From a bacterium (lineage in GTDB: Bacteria > Actinomycetota > Acidimicrobiia > Spongiisociales > ZC4RG35): DNA of 44,417 bases. The notes under the pieces are model-generated. The model had not been told where the DNA came from, searched no databases, and saw only the letters and a program-made list of their open reading frames with translations. The stretch lies in NCBI GenBank assembly GCA_024641285.1, contig JAHEDH010000009.1, forward strand, positions 1 to 44,417, given 5' to 3'. The first letter of the stretch is position 1, and every line of letters begins with the position of its first letter. Positions 33,041 through 41,765 of this stretch are shown piece by piece. A program made the position numbers and the translations under genes.

Positions 33041-33265
33041 GGGCGAGGCGTGACACTCGCTCGCTGACGCTCGCATTGCTGCGTGGCTTCACTTCGTGAG
33101 CGTGTCTTCACTTCGTGACCGTGTCCGCGCCGACCGGTGGGTGCGAGGGCATTCGGAGCGGACACGCCGCCGAAGGCGAGACACGCTGCGAGCGCCAGCG
33201 AGCACGACACGCAGCGATGCGAAGCGAGCGGCCACGCTCATGAACGCGGCGCGGGTGAGCCCGGT
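33041..33265. repeat. Intergenic palindromic repeat element A
   Basis: This gap holds no gene but is full of repeats. Block 33047-33104 (58 bp) is 52/58 identical to 38685-38742 in element B. Block 33158-33185 (28 bp) differs by one base from 38787-38814. Within element A, CGTGTCCGC (33120-33128) and GCGGACACG (33158-33166) form a perfect 9-bp inverted repeat, and the CGCTCGCTGACGCTCGC region has a near-inverse copy in 33187-33204. The shape recalls REP/BIME-type dispersed intergenic elements; it may also end transcription of the converging genes. Confidence 0.75.
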
Positions 33266-34516
33266 CTACGCCCTCGAGAACACCAAGGCGACGTTGTGGC
33301 CGCCGAAGCCGAATGAGTTGCTCATGGCGTGCGTGACGCCGTCGGTCTGTCTCGCCTCGTTGGGGACGTAGTCGAGGTCGCAGTCGGGATCGGGGGTCTC
33401 GAGGTTGATCGTCGGTGCGAGTATCCCGGTCTCGATCGACTTGATCGCGACGACCGCTTCCATCGCTCCAGCCGCACCGAGCAGATGGCCCGTCATCGAC
33501 TTGGTCGACGACATCGGCACACGATGGGCAGCGGCGCCGAGGGCGACCTTGACCGCCGCCGTCTCGGTGGCGTCGTTGGCGTCGGTCGAGGTGCCATGGG
33601 CGTTGATGTAGTCGAGATCACCAGGTTCGATCCCTGCGTCGGCGAGCGCCGCAGTCATTGCTCTGGCCGCTCCCATGCCGCCCGGCCGTGGCAGCGTGAT
33701 GTGATAGGCGTCCGCCGACATGCCGTAGCCGGTGACCTCGGCGAGGATCTGCGCTCCCCTGGCCAGAGCCGCCTCACGCTCCTCGAGCACCAGGGCAGCT
33801 CCGCCCTCGCCCATCACGAACCCGTCCCGGTCGAGGTCGAACGGGCGCGAGGCACCTTCGGGGTCGTCGTTCCTCGCACTCAAGGCTCGAGCCTGGGCGA
33901 ACGAGGCGACGGCAAAATCGGTGATCGCTGCTTCGGCACCGCCGGCAACCATCACGTCGGCGGCGCCGCGGCGGATGATCTCGGCAGCGTCGCCGATGGC
34001 GTTGGCGGAGGCCGAGCAGGCCGTCACCGCACAGCTGACCGGGCCCATGAGGTTGTGCTCGATCGACACGGTCCCCGCAGCCATGTTGGCGATGATCTTC
34101 GGGATGCCGATCGGGCTGACCCTGGACGGGCCGCGTTCGTCGAGCACCCGGACCTCCTCGATGAAGGTGGCCATGCCGCCGAAGCCGACGCCGATCACCG
34201 CACCCGCCCGAGGCGCCAAGGCGCTGTCTGGATCGATGACCAGCCCGGCGTGAGCCATCGCCTCGTTCGCCGCCACGAGCGCGAACTGTGTGCACCGGTC
34301 CATCCGCCGGGCGTCCTTCCGCTCGAAATGGGCCTCGGGATCGAAATCGGTCGCTTCCGCAGCGATCGTCGTCTTGAAACCGGAGGTGTCGAATGCGGTG
34401 ATCTGGCCCGCCCCGGACACGCCGCTGATCAGTGCCTGCCACGTTGTGTCCGCGGTGAGACCGACCGGAGAGACGGCACCGATCCCGGTCACGACGACAC
34501 GTCTGCGTGAGGTCAT
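33266..34516 (-). CDS. fabF: 3-oxoacyl-ACP synthase II (KAS II)
   Basis: 416 residues. FabF elongates acyl-ACP with malonyl-ACP. The catalytic Cys167 lies in VTACSAS; the two active-site His are His307 (NAHGTSTDAND) and His344 (KSMTGHLLGAAGA), giving the Cys-His-His set of elongating KAS enzymes. It is the last gene of a fabD-fabH-fabG-acpP-fabF operon and starts 1 nt after the acpP stop. It ends near repeat element A. Confidence 0.95.
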   Translation of the reverse strand: MTSRRRVVVTGIGAVSPVGLTADTTWQALISGVSGAGQITAFDTSGFKTTIAAEATDFDPEAHFERKDARRMDRCTQFALVAANEAMAHAGLVIDPDSALAPRAGAVIGVGFGGMATFIEEVRVLDERGPSRVSPIGIPKIIANMAAGTVSIEHNLMGPVSCAVTACSASANAIGDAAEIIRRGAADVMVAGGAEAAITDFAVASFAQARALSARNDDPEGASRPFDLDRDGFVMGEGGAALVLEEREAALARGAQILAEVTGYGMSADAYHITLPRPGGMGAARAMTAALADAGIEPGDLDYINAHGTSTDANDATETAAVKVALGAAAHRVPMSSTKSMTGHLLGAAGAMEAVVAIKSIETGILAPTINLETPDPDCDLDYVPNEARQTDGVTHAMSNSFGFGGHNVALVFSRA

Positions 34517-34517
34517 C

Positions 34518-34757
34518 TCAGAGCTTGCCGAACACCATGTCGATGGCCTGACCGACCGTCTGGATGTTCTCAGCCTCTTCGTCGGGGATCTTGACGTCGA
34601 ACTCGTCTTCCAGCGCCATCAGCAGCTCTACGACACCGAGCGAATCCACCTCGAGATCCTCTTCGAACGAGGCACCTTCTTCGAGCTTCGACGCATCGAG
34701 CCCGAGCTCGCTCACCAGTGTTGCGCGGAGCCGCTCTGCGACTTCGTTGCGATCCAT
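34518..34757 (-). CDS. acpP: Acyl carrier protein
   Basis: 79 residues. The phosphopantetheine site is Ser39 in EVDSLGVVELLMALE, with acidic helices II and III typical of ACP. It carries the growing acyl chain as a thioester for the fab enzymes encoded on both sides. ATG 34757 has AAGGAGAG upstream; the frame is open further up, but those residues belong to fabG's sequence in another frame. Confidence 0.96.
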   Translation of the reverse strand: MDRNEVAERLRATLVSELGLDASKLEEGASFEEDLEVDSLGVVELLMALEDEFDVKIPDEEAENIQTVGQAIDMVFGKL

Positions 34758-34788
34758 TTCGTTCTCTCCTTGATTGGTTGGGGTCACC

Positions 34789-35523
34789 CTAGATGGCGAT
34801 ACCGCCGTCCACTGCGATGACCTGACCTGTGATGTACGAGGCGGCGTCGGACGCCAGGAATCCCACCAGCGCAGCAACCTCCTCTGGTGTGCCGAAACGC
34901 CCGAGGGACGTCGCCGAGGCGACCGAGTCGCGCACGTCTGCGCCGAGCTCCTCTGTCATGTCCGTTCGGATGAAGCCCGGGGCGACGACGTTCGACGTGA
35001 TCCCTCGCGCCCCCATCTCCTTGGCGACCGACTTGGCGAAGCCGATCAGCCCGGCCTTCGACGCCGCATAGTTGGCCTGACCCGGGTTCCCCCCGATGCC
35101 GGAGACCGACCCGATGCACACGACGCGCCCCCACTTCGCCCGCATCATCGGGCGGAGGGCTGCCTTGGTGACGAGGAACGCCGATCTCAGGTTGGTGGCG
35201 ATCACCTCGTCGAAGGCCTCGACCGACATGCGGAGCATCAGGTCGTCTCTCGTGATCCCGGCGTTGTTGACCACGATCGTCGCCGGCTCGAAGGCGTCTG
35301 CGATCTGCGAGAACATCGCGTCGACCGCAGCGGCGTCAGAGACGTCGGCGCCAACCGCCATGGCGTTGCCACCGGCGGAGCGGATCGCGGCGACGACCTC
35401 GTCGGCGGCGTCCGACCGCCGGGCGTAGTTGACGGCGACGTCGCAACCCTGGGCTGCGAGCTGCACGGCGATCGCCCGTCCGATGCCTCGCGAGCCGCCC
35501 GTGACCAACGCAGTCCTCGTCAT
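34789..35523 (-). CDS. fabG: 3-oxoacyl-ACP reductase
   Basis: 244 residues, classical short-chain dehydrogenase. The NADPH-binding TGGSRGIGRA is at 8-17, NNAG at 86-89, and the catalytic residues Ser139, Tyr152 and Lys156 lie in GSVSGIGGNPGQANYAASKAG, close to E. coli FabG. It reduces 3-oxoacyl-ACP. ATG 35523 overlaps the fabH stop as ATGA. Context makes FabG far more likely than another SDR. Confidence 0.95.
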   Translation of the reverse strand: MTRTALVTGGSRGIGRAIAVQLAAQGCDVAVNYARRSDAADEVVAAIRSAGGNAMAVGADVSDAAAVDAMFSQIADAFEPATIVVNNAGITRDDLMLRMSVEAFDEVIATNLRSAFLVTKAALRPMMRAKWGRVVCIGSVSGIGGNPGQANYAASKAGLIGFAKSVAKEMGARGITSNVVAPGFIRTDMTEELGADVRDSVASATSLGRFGTPEEVAALVGFLASDAASYITGQVIAVDGGIAI

Positions 35524-36608
35524 GCCGAGATCTCCCCACCGAAGAACTCGATGTTCGGCCTCAGGAGCTCGAGAGCGTCCCCGTCGAAGGCGGGAAGGGC
35601 GGCATCACTCGATCCCAGGGGCTCGGTCCGCTCACCCCATTTGATCGCGCCGGCCGCCCATGACAGACCGCCGCCGAATGCCACGAACACCAGGTTCGCA
35701 CCGGCATCGACCCGTCCCTGCTCGACGGCCTCCGCCAATGCGATCGGGATGGTCGCCGCAGAGGTGTTGCCATAGGCATGGAGATTCGAGAAGACCTTGG
35801 CGCTGTCGAGCCCCAGGCGGCGGGCAGTGGCATCGAGGATGCGCTGGTTGGCCTGATGCGGCACCAGGAGATCGACATCGTCGAGCTCCCATCCGGCCGC
35901 CGCGATCACCCGAGAGGACGCATCCCCCATCATGGTCACCGCCCGCCGGAAGATCTCGGGCCCATTCATCCGCAGGCCGGCAGTCCTCGGATCGAGCGCC
36001 GCCACCGAGCCGGCGGTTCCCCGGCCCGGCAGGCACAGATGCTGGGCGGCGCTGCCGTCGTTGCCCAGCTCGGATGCGAGCAGCCCGATCGGCTCATCGG
36101 TCGGCTCCACGACGATGGCGCCGGCGCCGTCGCCGAACAGGACACATGTGCCACGGTCGGTCCAGTCGAGGATGTACGAGAACTTCTCGGCACCCAGGAC
36201 GAGCACCCTGTTCGCAGCGCCGGACTTGATCATGCTGTCTGCGACCACGTGGGCATAGACGAATCCCGAGCAGTTGGCATTCAGATCCATCGCGCCGGCC
36301 CCGGTGGCGCCGATCTTGTCCTGGATGAGACCGGCAGTCGCGGGGAGCAGGTTCTCGGGAGTGCATGTGGCGGTGATGACCATGTCGATCTGGGCGGGCT
36401 CGAGGCCGGCGGCGGCTATTGCCCGAAGGCCGGCGACGCGGCCCAGTTCGCTGACGTCGACATGGGAGATCCGTCGTTCCTTGATCCCGGTCCGCGAAGC
36501 GATCCACTCGTCGGAGGTCTCGACGATCCGACTCATGTCGTCGTTCGTCAGCACGGCGGGCGGAAGGGCGGTCCCCCACCCGGTGATCTCGGCGTAGCGC
36601 TGGCTCAT
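35520..36608 (-). CDS. fabH: 3-oxoacyl-ACP synthase III (KAS III)
   Basis: 362 residues. FabH starts fatty-acid synthesis by condensing acyl-CoA with malonyl-ACP. The catalytic triad is Cys113 (NANCSGFVYA), His251 (VPHQANQRI) and Asn281 (HAYGNTSAA). The usual family end (AAGAIKW) is at about 324, so about 38 extra C-terminal residues follow (GERTEPLGSS...GGEISA), of unknown role. ATG 36608 overlaps fabD as ATGA. Chain preference (straight or branched) cannot be decided from sequence. Confidence 0.94.
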   Translation of the reverse strand: MSQRYAEITGWGTALPPAVLTNDDMSRIVETSDEWIASRTGIKERRISHVDVSELGRVAGLRAIAAAGLEPAQIDMVITATCTPENLLPATAGLIQDKIGATGAGAMDLNANCSGFVYAHVVADSMIKSGAANRVLVLGAEKFSYILDWTDRGTCVLFGDGAGAIVVEPTDEPIGLLASELGNDGSAAQHLCLPGRGTAGSVAALDPRTAGLRMNGPEIFRRAVTMMGDASSRVIAAAGWELDDVDLLVPHQANQRILDATARRLGLDSAKVFSNLHAYGNTSAATIPIALAEAVEQGRVDAGANLVFVAFGGGLSWAAGAIKWGERTEPLGSSDAALPAFDGDALELLRPNIEFFGGEISA

Positions 36609-37537
36609 TCGTCGAACAGACTAGAGAGCACATCGGTCCCCGAGGCGTCGTTCACGACCACGACCGTCGGATCCTCGACGCTTCGCTTGGCCATACCAGC
36701 CGTCACATCTCCTGGCCCGACGTGGATGAACGTGTCGATGCCCGCCGCCGCCATGTTCTCGAGCGTCTGTTGGAACAGCACCGGTGAGACGACCTGGCGC
36801 CCGAGGAGGTCGATCACCTGCGAGGCCTCCACCGGACGTGCGGTCACGTTGCTCCAGACTTCGAACGCGCCGTCGCCGACCACGACCTCGGCGAGGGCGG
36901 CGCCGAGTCGAGCGGTCGCCGGCTCCATGAACGGTGAGTGGAAGGCTCCGGCGACGTTCAGGCGAATCGCCCGACGCACTCCGAGGTCCCGGGCATTCGC
37001 CTCCAGCCACTCGAGGTCGTCGATACCTCCTGCGACGACCACCTGTCCCGGTGCATTGATGTTCGCGACGGTGAGTCGGCCGCCGGCATCCCGACGCCGC
37101 ACGGCAATCTCTTCGGCCGACTCCGGGGTGGCTCCGATCAATGCGGCCATCCCCGATGGCTCGGCGTCGGCGGCCGCAGCCATGGCAGCGCCCCGTTCGG
37201 CGACCACCGCCAGCGCGGCCTCATACCCGATCGTCCCTGAAGCGGCGAGGGCCGTGTACTCGCCGAGCGAGTGGCCTGCAGCTGCGCGGACCCTCCCTTC
37301 GAGGAGGTCGGCGATCTCCAGCCACATGGCGTAGGCGAGGGCGAACAGCGCCGGCTGGGCGTGCTCGGTTCGTGTCAGCGTCTCGAGCGGACCGTCGACG
37401 CAGACCTCTCGCAGCGACCAGCCGAGGATGCGATCGCTCGTGGTACCGAGGATCTCCGGGTGACGGTCGAACAGGTCCGCCCCCATCCCGACCTCCTGGC
37501 TCCCCTGGCCCGGGAACAGCACTGCGACTCCGCTCAT
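36605..37537 (-). CDS. fabD: Malonyl-CoA:ACP transacylase
   Basis: 310 residues. The substrate-binding GQGSQ is at 10-14, and the catalytic Ser90 lies in AAGHSLGEYTAL. His in GAFHSPFM and the late VGPGDV stretch also match. It loads malonyl groups on ACP. ATG 37537 is the family start with GGAG nearby; the frame extends 16 codons more without similarity. It opens the fab operon, 83 nt after the threonine aldolase gene. Confidence 0.95.
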   Translation of the reverse strand: MSGVAVLFPGQGSQEVGMGADLFDRHPEILGTTSDRILGWSLREVCVDGPLETLTRTEHAQPALFALAYAMWLEIADLLEGRVRAAAGHSLGEYTALAASGTIGYEAALAVVAERGAAMAAAADAEPSGMAALIGATPESAEEIAVRRRDAGGRLTVANINAPGQVVVAGGIDDLEWLEANARDLGVRRAIRLNVAGAFHSPFMEPATARLGAALAEVVVGDGAFEVWSNVTARPVEASQVIDLLGRQVVSPVLFQQTLENMAAAGIDTFIHVGPGDVTAGMAKRSVEDPTVVVVNDASGTDVLSSLFDE

Positions 37538-37620
37538 GATTCTCCAAACCTCCGGCTCGTCGGGAAGACCATAGGTCGCGACCATCGATCCGGGGTTGGA
37601 CTCCCCGGCGGTGGGCGGAG

Positions 37621-38655
37621 TTACGTCCGGGTCACGATGTCGACGAGCCGGTCGACGTCCGCTCGATCCACGTCGCGATGGGTGACGACCCGAAACCGGG
37701 CGTCGAACGGCGGGTAGACCCCGATGCCGGCACTCTCGAAGTCGTCGGCAAGCTGCGGCCAGGGACGTGCGATGGCGGCGGCACGGATGTTCACGATATT
37801 GGTCTCCACCGACTCGGGGTCGACGAGGTCGACCTGGCGATCGGCGAGCTCAGATGCGAGATACCGGGCGAGTTCGTGGTCTTCGGCCAATCGCTCTCGA
37901 TCACGGAGCGCGATGGAGGCGGCTGCGGCGAGGATCCCGACCTGACGCATGCCGCCGCCCATCCGAGCCCGGAGGTATCGGATCTCTTCGATCATGTCGG
38001 CCGCCCCCACCACTGCCGAGCCGACCGGGGCTCCAAGTCCTTTCGAAAAGCAGAACGAAACGGTGTCTGCTCCTGCGACCAGCTCGGCCGCCTCCACCCC
38101 GAGAGCGACGGCGGCGTTGAAGATCCTCGCTCCATCTACGTGCTTCGAGAGCTGGTGCGCATCCGCGGCAGCGAATCCCTCACGCATGACCTCGACCGGT
38201 ACGACTCTCCCTCCCGAGAAGTTGTGGCTGTTCTCCCAGCAGACGAGTCGCACCCGCGGTTGGAACCTGCCGGCGAGCTCCATCACACCATCGATGTGCG
38301 CCGCGCTGATGAACCCGGCCTCGGACCCGACCGGCCGGTAGGCGATCCCCGAGAACGCCGACGAGGCGCCACGCTCGATGTTTCGAACGTGAGCCAGCGG
38401 ATCACAGATGACCTCGTCGCCCGGCCGGGTCTGGGCCATGACCGACAGTTGATTCGCCATGACTCCGGAGGGGACGAACAACGCCGCCTCGAACCCCAGC
38501 ACCGCTGCGGCCTCCTCCTGGAGCCGATTCACCGTGGGATCGTTGCGAAACACGTCGTCACCGACGACCGCCTCCGCCATCGCCCGCCGCATCTCCCCCG
38601 TCGGCCGCGTCACCGTATCCGACCGAAAGTCCACAAACCCGTCGTCAAATGCCAT
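37621..38655 (-). CDS. Low-specificity L-threonine aldolase
   Basis: 344 residues, fold type I PLP enzyme that splits L-threonine (and allo-threonine) to glycine and acetaldehyde. N-terminal [27 protein letters not shown] is the family signature, and the PLP lysine is Lys205 in [16 protein letters not shown] 38655 gives the usual start. It lies upstream of fabD on the same strand, but no functional link to fatty-acid synthesis is evident. Confidence 0.92.
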   Translation of the reverse strand: MAFDDGFVDFRSDTVTRPTGEMRRAMAEAVVGDDVFRNDPTVNRLQEEAAAVLGFEAALFVPSGVMANQLSVMAQTRPGDEVICDPLAHVRNIERGASSAFSGIAYRPVGSEAGFISAAHIDGVMELAGRFQPRVRLVCWENSHNFSGGRVVPVEVMREGFAAADAHQLSKHVDGARIFNAAVALGVEAAELVAGADTVSFCFSKGLGAPVGSAVVGAADMIEEIRYLRARMGGGMRQVGILAAAASIALRDRERLAEDHELARYLASELADRQVDLVDPESVETNIVNIRAAAIARPWPQLADDFESAGIGVYPPFDARFRVVTHRDVDRADVDRLVDIVTRT

Positions 38656-38938
38656 GCCGCGAGCTTACGTTTGCGTCGCCGAACGGCGTGACGCTGGCTC
38701 GCTGGCGCTCGCTTCGCTGCGTGTCTTCACTTCGTGAGCGTGACCGCGCAGCTCAACCCCTTGGGGACTCACTAACCCGCCAGGTGGCGGACACGCCGCC
38801 AAAGGCGAGACACGAATCGAGCGTGCGAAGCACACACAGCGTGAGGCCCCGGGGCCGAACCCAGAGCGTGAAGGCGCCAGCCTGAACCCAGAGCGTGAGG
38901 CCTCCGGGCCGAACCCGAGGCTGCGGGCGGCAGCCCGC
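38656..38938. repeat. Intergenic repeat element B plus flanking sequence
   Basis: A 283-bp gap without a believable gene. It holds the two conserved blocks of the dispersed element (38685-38742 and 38787-38814) separated by 44 bp, against 53 bp in element A. The space between them is unrelated to A. Tandem 27-bp repeats follow (listed separately). The gap lies downstream of the aminotransferase and upstream of the aldolase; no promoter is obvious. Confidence 0.72.
38838..38918. repeat. Three tandem 27-bp repeats
   Basis: Three consecutive units begin at 38838, 38865 and 38892, each starting AGCGTGA and ending near GAACCC. Units 1 and 3 carry the self-complementary core GGCC-n-GGGCC; unit 2 is more diverged. 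The array ends about 20 bp before the stop of the aminotransferase gene. It could act in RNA 3'-end formation or be a simple minisatellite. Confidence 0.65.
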
Positions 38939-40111
38939 TCAGAGTTTGTCGAGGGCTTTTCGGATGCCGCGGACGGCTTGGTTGATCCGGTGCTCGTTCT
39001 CGACGAGGGCGAAGCGGACGAACCCCTCCCCGTTCGGGCCGAACCCGATGCCGGGACTGACCGCCACCTTTGCCTCTTCGATCAGATGGATGGCGAAATC
39101 GAGCGAGCCCATCTCCTCGTAGGGATCGGGAATCGGGCCCCACACGAACATCGTGCCCTTGGGCTTCTCGATCTTCCAACCGGTGCGGTTCAACCCGTCC
39201 ACCAACGTGTCGCGACGACCCAGGTAGATCTCGTTCACCTCTGCGACGTAGTCATCGCCTTCGTTGAGGGCGATGATCGAAGCGATCTGGATCGGCTGAA
39301 ACGTCCCGTAGTCGAGATACGACTTGAGCTTGCCGAGCGCAGCCACGATCTCGGGATTGCCGACCGTGAACCCGACCCGCCATCCGGCCATCGAGTGACC
39401 CTTGGTGAGCGTGTACAACTCGACTCCGACCTCTTTGGCACCCGGCACCTGAAGCATCGACGGAGGCGTGTAGCCGTCGAAGGCGATGTCGGCGTATGCG
39501 AAGTCGTGCACCAGGATCACCCCGTGGTGCTGGGCGAAAGCGACGAGGCGTTCGAAGAACTCGAGATCCACGCAGGTGGTGGTGGGGTTGTGCGGGAACG
39601 AGACGATGATCACCCGGGGCCGAGGCCACGAATTGCGGAACATCCGCTCCAAGACCTCGAAGTAGTCGTTCTCGGAATCGATCGGCGCCCGCCTCACCTC
39701 GGCGCCGGCGAGGGCCGGCGCGTAGATGTGGATCGGATAGGACGGTTCGGGCACGATTGCGGCATCTCCCGGCTGGACGAGCGTCCACATGAGATGCGAC
39801 AGGCCCTCTTTCGACCCGATCGTCGAGATCACCTCCGTGTCGGGGTCGAGCGTCACACCGAACCGACGCTGGTAGCGATCCGCCACGGCCTTGCGGAGGT
39901 TGGGCAGGCCGCGAGACACCGAATAGCGATGGTTCTTCTCCAGGCGGGCGGCTTCGATCAGTTTGTCCACGACGAAGGGCGCCGAGGGAATGTCGGGGTT
40001 TCCGAAACCGAGGTCGACGACGTCGGCCCCGGCGCGGCGGGCGGCGATCTTGCGCTGGTTCACCTCCGCGAAGACGTACGGCGGAAGGTTGTCGATTCTC
40101 CGAAATTCCAT
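38939..40111 (-). CDS. AlaC-like class I/II aminotransferase
   Basis: 390 residues of PLP fold type I. It opens with [26 protein letters not shown], close to E. coli AlaC, which makes alanine from pyruvate and glutamate. The PLP lysine is Lys237 in [17 protein letters not shown], and the substrate-carboxylate Arg is expected in the late GFVRFALV. Related subfamilies include LL-diaminopimelate aminotransferase, so substrate is inferred. ATG 40111 (or ATG 40114) is used; TACGCT lies 7 nt upstream and suggests a leaderless mRNA. Confidence 0.88.
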   Translation of the reverse strand: MEFRRIDNLPPYVFAEVNQRKIAARRAGADVVDLGFGNPDIPSAPFVVDKLIEAARLEKNHRYSVSRGLPNLRKAVADRYQRRFGVTLDPDTEVISTIGSKEGLSHLMWTLVQPGDAAIVPEPSYPIHIYAPALAGAEVRRAPIDSENDYFEVLERMFRNSWPRPRVIIVSFPHNPTTTCVDLEFFERLVAFAQHHGVILVHDFAYADIAFDGYTPPSMLQVPGAKEVGVELYTLTKGHSMAGWRVGFTVGNPEIVAALGKLKSYLDYGTFQPIQIASIIALNEGDDYVAEVNEIYLGRRDTLVDGLNRTGWKIEKPKGTMFVWGPIPDPYEEMGSLDFAIHLIEEAKVAVSPGIGFGPNGEGFVRFALVENEHRINQAVRGIRKALDKL

Positions 40112-40221
40112 CATCGCAAGCGTAGGCGCACCTCCGCACAGTCGGTGACGTTCGACCGCCGCCGAAAGCGGAGCGCCAGGTTCGGAATCGAGAGCCGAAA
40201 ACGAGCCGGACGGAGCTCGAC

Positions 40222-41019
40222 ATGCGACGGCTGGCAATCTTCACGATCACGATCGCAGCGCTGCTGCTCGGCACGGGAACCTTGGCGTTTGCGCAGGCCG
40301 AGACCTTCCTCGACGGGAAAGTCAGAACCGGGGATCGGATCGCCGTGGGCGGTGATGAGGTCGTCGAAGGAGACCTCTACGTCTTCGGCGGCGACGTATC
40401 GGTGGACGGCCGCATCACAGGCGACCTGGTGGTGTTCGCAGGACAGGTGAGCATCAACGGCGGGGTCGAAGGCGACGTGTTCGCCGGAGCCGGGGCCGTC
40501 GACATCGACGGTGAGGTCGGAGGCGACGTTCGGGCCGGCGCCGGGCAACTGCAGATCGACGGATCCGTCGCAGAGGACGTGTTCGCCGGCGTAGGCCGGC
40601 TCGATGCCGGCGGCACGATCGGCGGCGATCTCGTCTTCGGAGCCGGCCAGGTCGTGGTTCCCGGTGACGTCGGCGGTGACGTGCTCGGATCGACCGGCTC
40701 CTACAGCCGGTCCGGTGACGTTTCGGGAACCGAAGACGTCACGGTCGAGGAGGCGACCGCGCGACAGCGGCCGGGACCGGTCTCGAGTGCCCTGCGGCAA
40801 TTCGGGTCGTTGCTGGTGCTCGGCCTGTTGGTCCTGTGGCTCGGTCGCCGGCGCCTCGAGTCCGCGGTCTCGGCGACCGACGAGTCACCCGGCAGCGTGG
40901 TCATCCGCGGGCTCCTCTTCCTGGGCGGGCTGGTCATCGTTCCGCTTGGCGTGACCGTCGTCGGCGTGCTGCTTGCGCTGTTGTTCGGCTGGATCGGGCT
41001 GGGGCTGCTGGTGGTGTGA
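40222..41019 (+). CDS. Secreted bactofilin-like (polymer-forming) protein with C-terminal membrane segments
   Basis: 265 residues. A signal peptide is clear (about 1-25, basic start, hydrophobic core, AFAQA end). Residues 40-165 are repeated short strands with Gly-Asp turns ([29 protein letters not shown]...), the beta-helix pattern of the bactofilin/polymer-forming group. Membrane segments follow at about 196-208 and 226-262, and the protein stops inside the last one. Related proteins usually continue with more membrane segments, which here are encoded by the next, overlapping ORF. Function unknown; likely envelope scaffold. Confidence 0.8.
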   Translation: MRRLAIFTITIAALLLGTGTLAFAQAETFLDGKVRTGDRIAVGGDEVVEGDLYVFGGDVSVDGRITGDLVVFAGQVSINGGVEGDVFAGAGAVDIDGEVGGDVRAGAGQLQIDGSVAEDVFAGVGRLDAGGTIGGDLVFGAGQVVVPGDVGGDVLGSTGSYSRSGDVSGTEDVTVEEATARQRPGPVSSALRQFGSLLVLGLLVLWLGRRRLESAVSATDESPGSVVIRGLLFLGGLVIVPLGVTVVGVLLALLFGWIGLGLLVV

Positions 41020-41333
41020 GCGCAATCGTCGTGGTCGTCACGTGGGTTCTCGTGGTGGCTGCAGCGATCCTCACGATCGCGGTCTTCGCTCCGGTCGCAG
41101 CAGCGATCTGGGCGGCCGAGAGAGTGCTACCACCGGACACTCCCGCCTACGGATTGCTGGCAGCCGGCCTGGCGGCGCTCGTCGCGCTGCTACAGGTCCC
41201 GTTCCTCGGCCCACTGGTGGGCTTGGCGGTGACGATCGTCGGAGCGGGAGCCTGGGTCGCCACCGTGATGAAGCCGCGTGTGCCGACTGCGGCTGCGCCA
41301 CGATCGATGGCTCCTCCGGAGGGCGCCGTCTGA
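41016..41333 (+). CDS. Small membrane protein, probable C-terminal part of the bactofilin-like system
   Basis: 105 residues from GTG 41016, overlapping the previous stop as GTGA. Three hydrophobic segments (about 2-22, 25-40 and 46-80) with a Pro-rich basic tail. The sequence VPFLGPLVGLAVTIVGAGAW resembles the end of full-length bactofilin-membrane proteins, so the pair looks like one gene cut in two, either by true fission or by a frameshift. Stops of this and the next (converging) gene abut without gap at TGATCA. Confidence 0.65.
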   Translation: MSAIVVVVTWVLVVAAAILTIAVFAPVAAAIWAAERVLPPDTPAYGLLAAGLAALVALLQVPFLGPLVGLAVTIVGAGAWVATVMKPRVPTAAAPRSMAPPEGAV

Positions 41334-41765
41334 TCAGGTGCCGGACAGGCGCGTGATCAACCGTTTGATCTGCGGCGGCACCAGGTCACTGGTCACTTCG
41401 AGGACGGAGCGGACCAGTTCGAGCATGTCTCGCGGCCCATCCCAATGCTCGAGGACGACGTCCTCACCGGCGACCGCGATGAGATGGTTCACGGCGTAGG
41501 AGACCAGGAGGATGTCGTCTGCGAACCCGATGACCGGGATGAACTCGGGGATGAGGTCGACCGGAGAAACCAGATAGGCGAGGGCGGCCCCGATCACGAC
41601 TTTGGATCGTCTCGGCACCCTGGGATCCCGGACGAGTCTCCCCAGCAGTTTGATGAGGTTCGGGAGAAGGTACACGGCGTCCGCCGCGAGTTTCCGCATC
41701 TGCGCGGTAGTGCCCCCTGAGGGGGTGATCACCTCGTCTGGTCGCAACGGGTCACTCACACTCAC
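41334..41765 (-). CDS. DUF1232 (YkvA-type) protein
   Basis: 143 residues. The DUF1232 core is at about 45-100, with RVPRRSKVVIGAALAYLVSPVDLIPEFIPVIGFADD, including the signature YL-SPVDLIPDF-like stretch. Function of this family is unknown; it is probably membrane-associated. GTG 41765 overlaps the ROK gene stop as GTGA. It is the last gene of the operon that starts with the SRPBCC protein. Confidence 0.9.
   Translation of the reverse strand: MSVSDPLRPDEVITPSGGTTAQMRKLAADAVYLLPNLIKLLGRLVRDPRVPRRSKVVIGAALAYLVSPVDLIPEFIPVIGFADDILLVSYAVNHLIAVAGEDVVLEHWDGPRDMLELVRSVLEVTSDLVPPQIKRLITRLSGT

Noticed and set aside
33096-33371. Short plus-strand ORF in repeat element A
   Set aside because: It lies on palindromic repeats and runs into fabF on the other strand; not protein-like.
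35778-37334. 518-codon plus-strand frame across fabH and fabD
   Set aside because: Overlaps two certain fab genes on the other strand and shows no protein-like features.
38978-40450. 490-codon plus-strand frame across the aminotransferase gene
   Set aside because: Antisense shadow of a clear PLP enzyme; composition follows the reverse frame and no motif is present.
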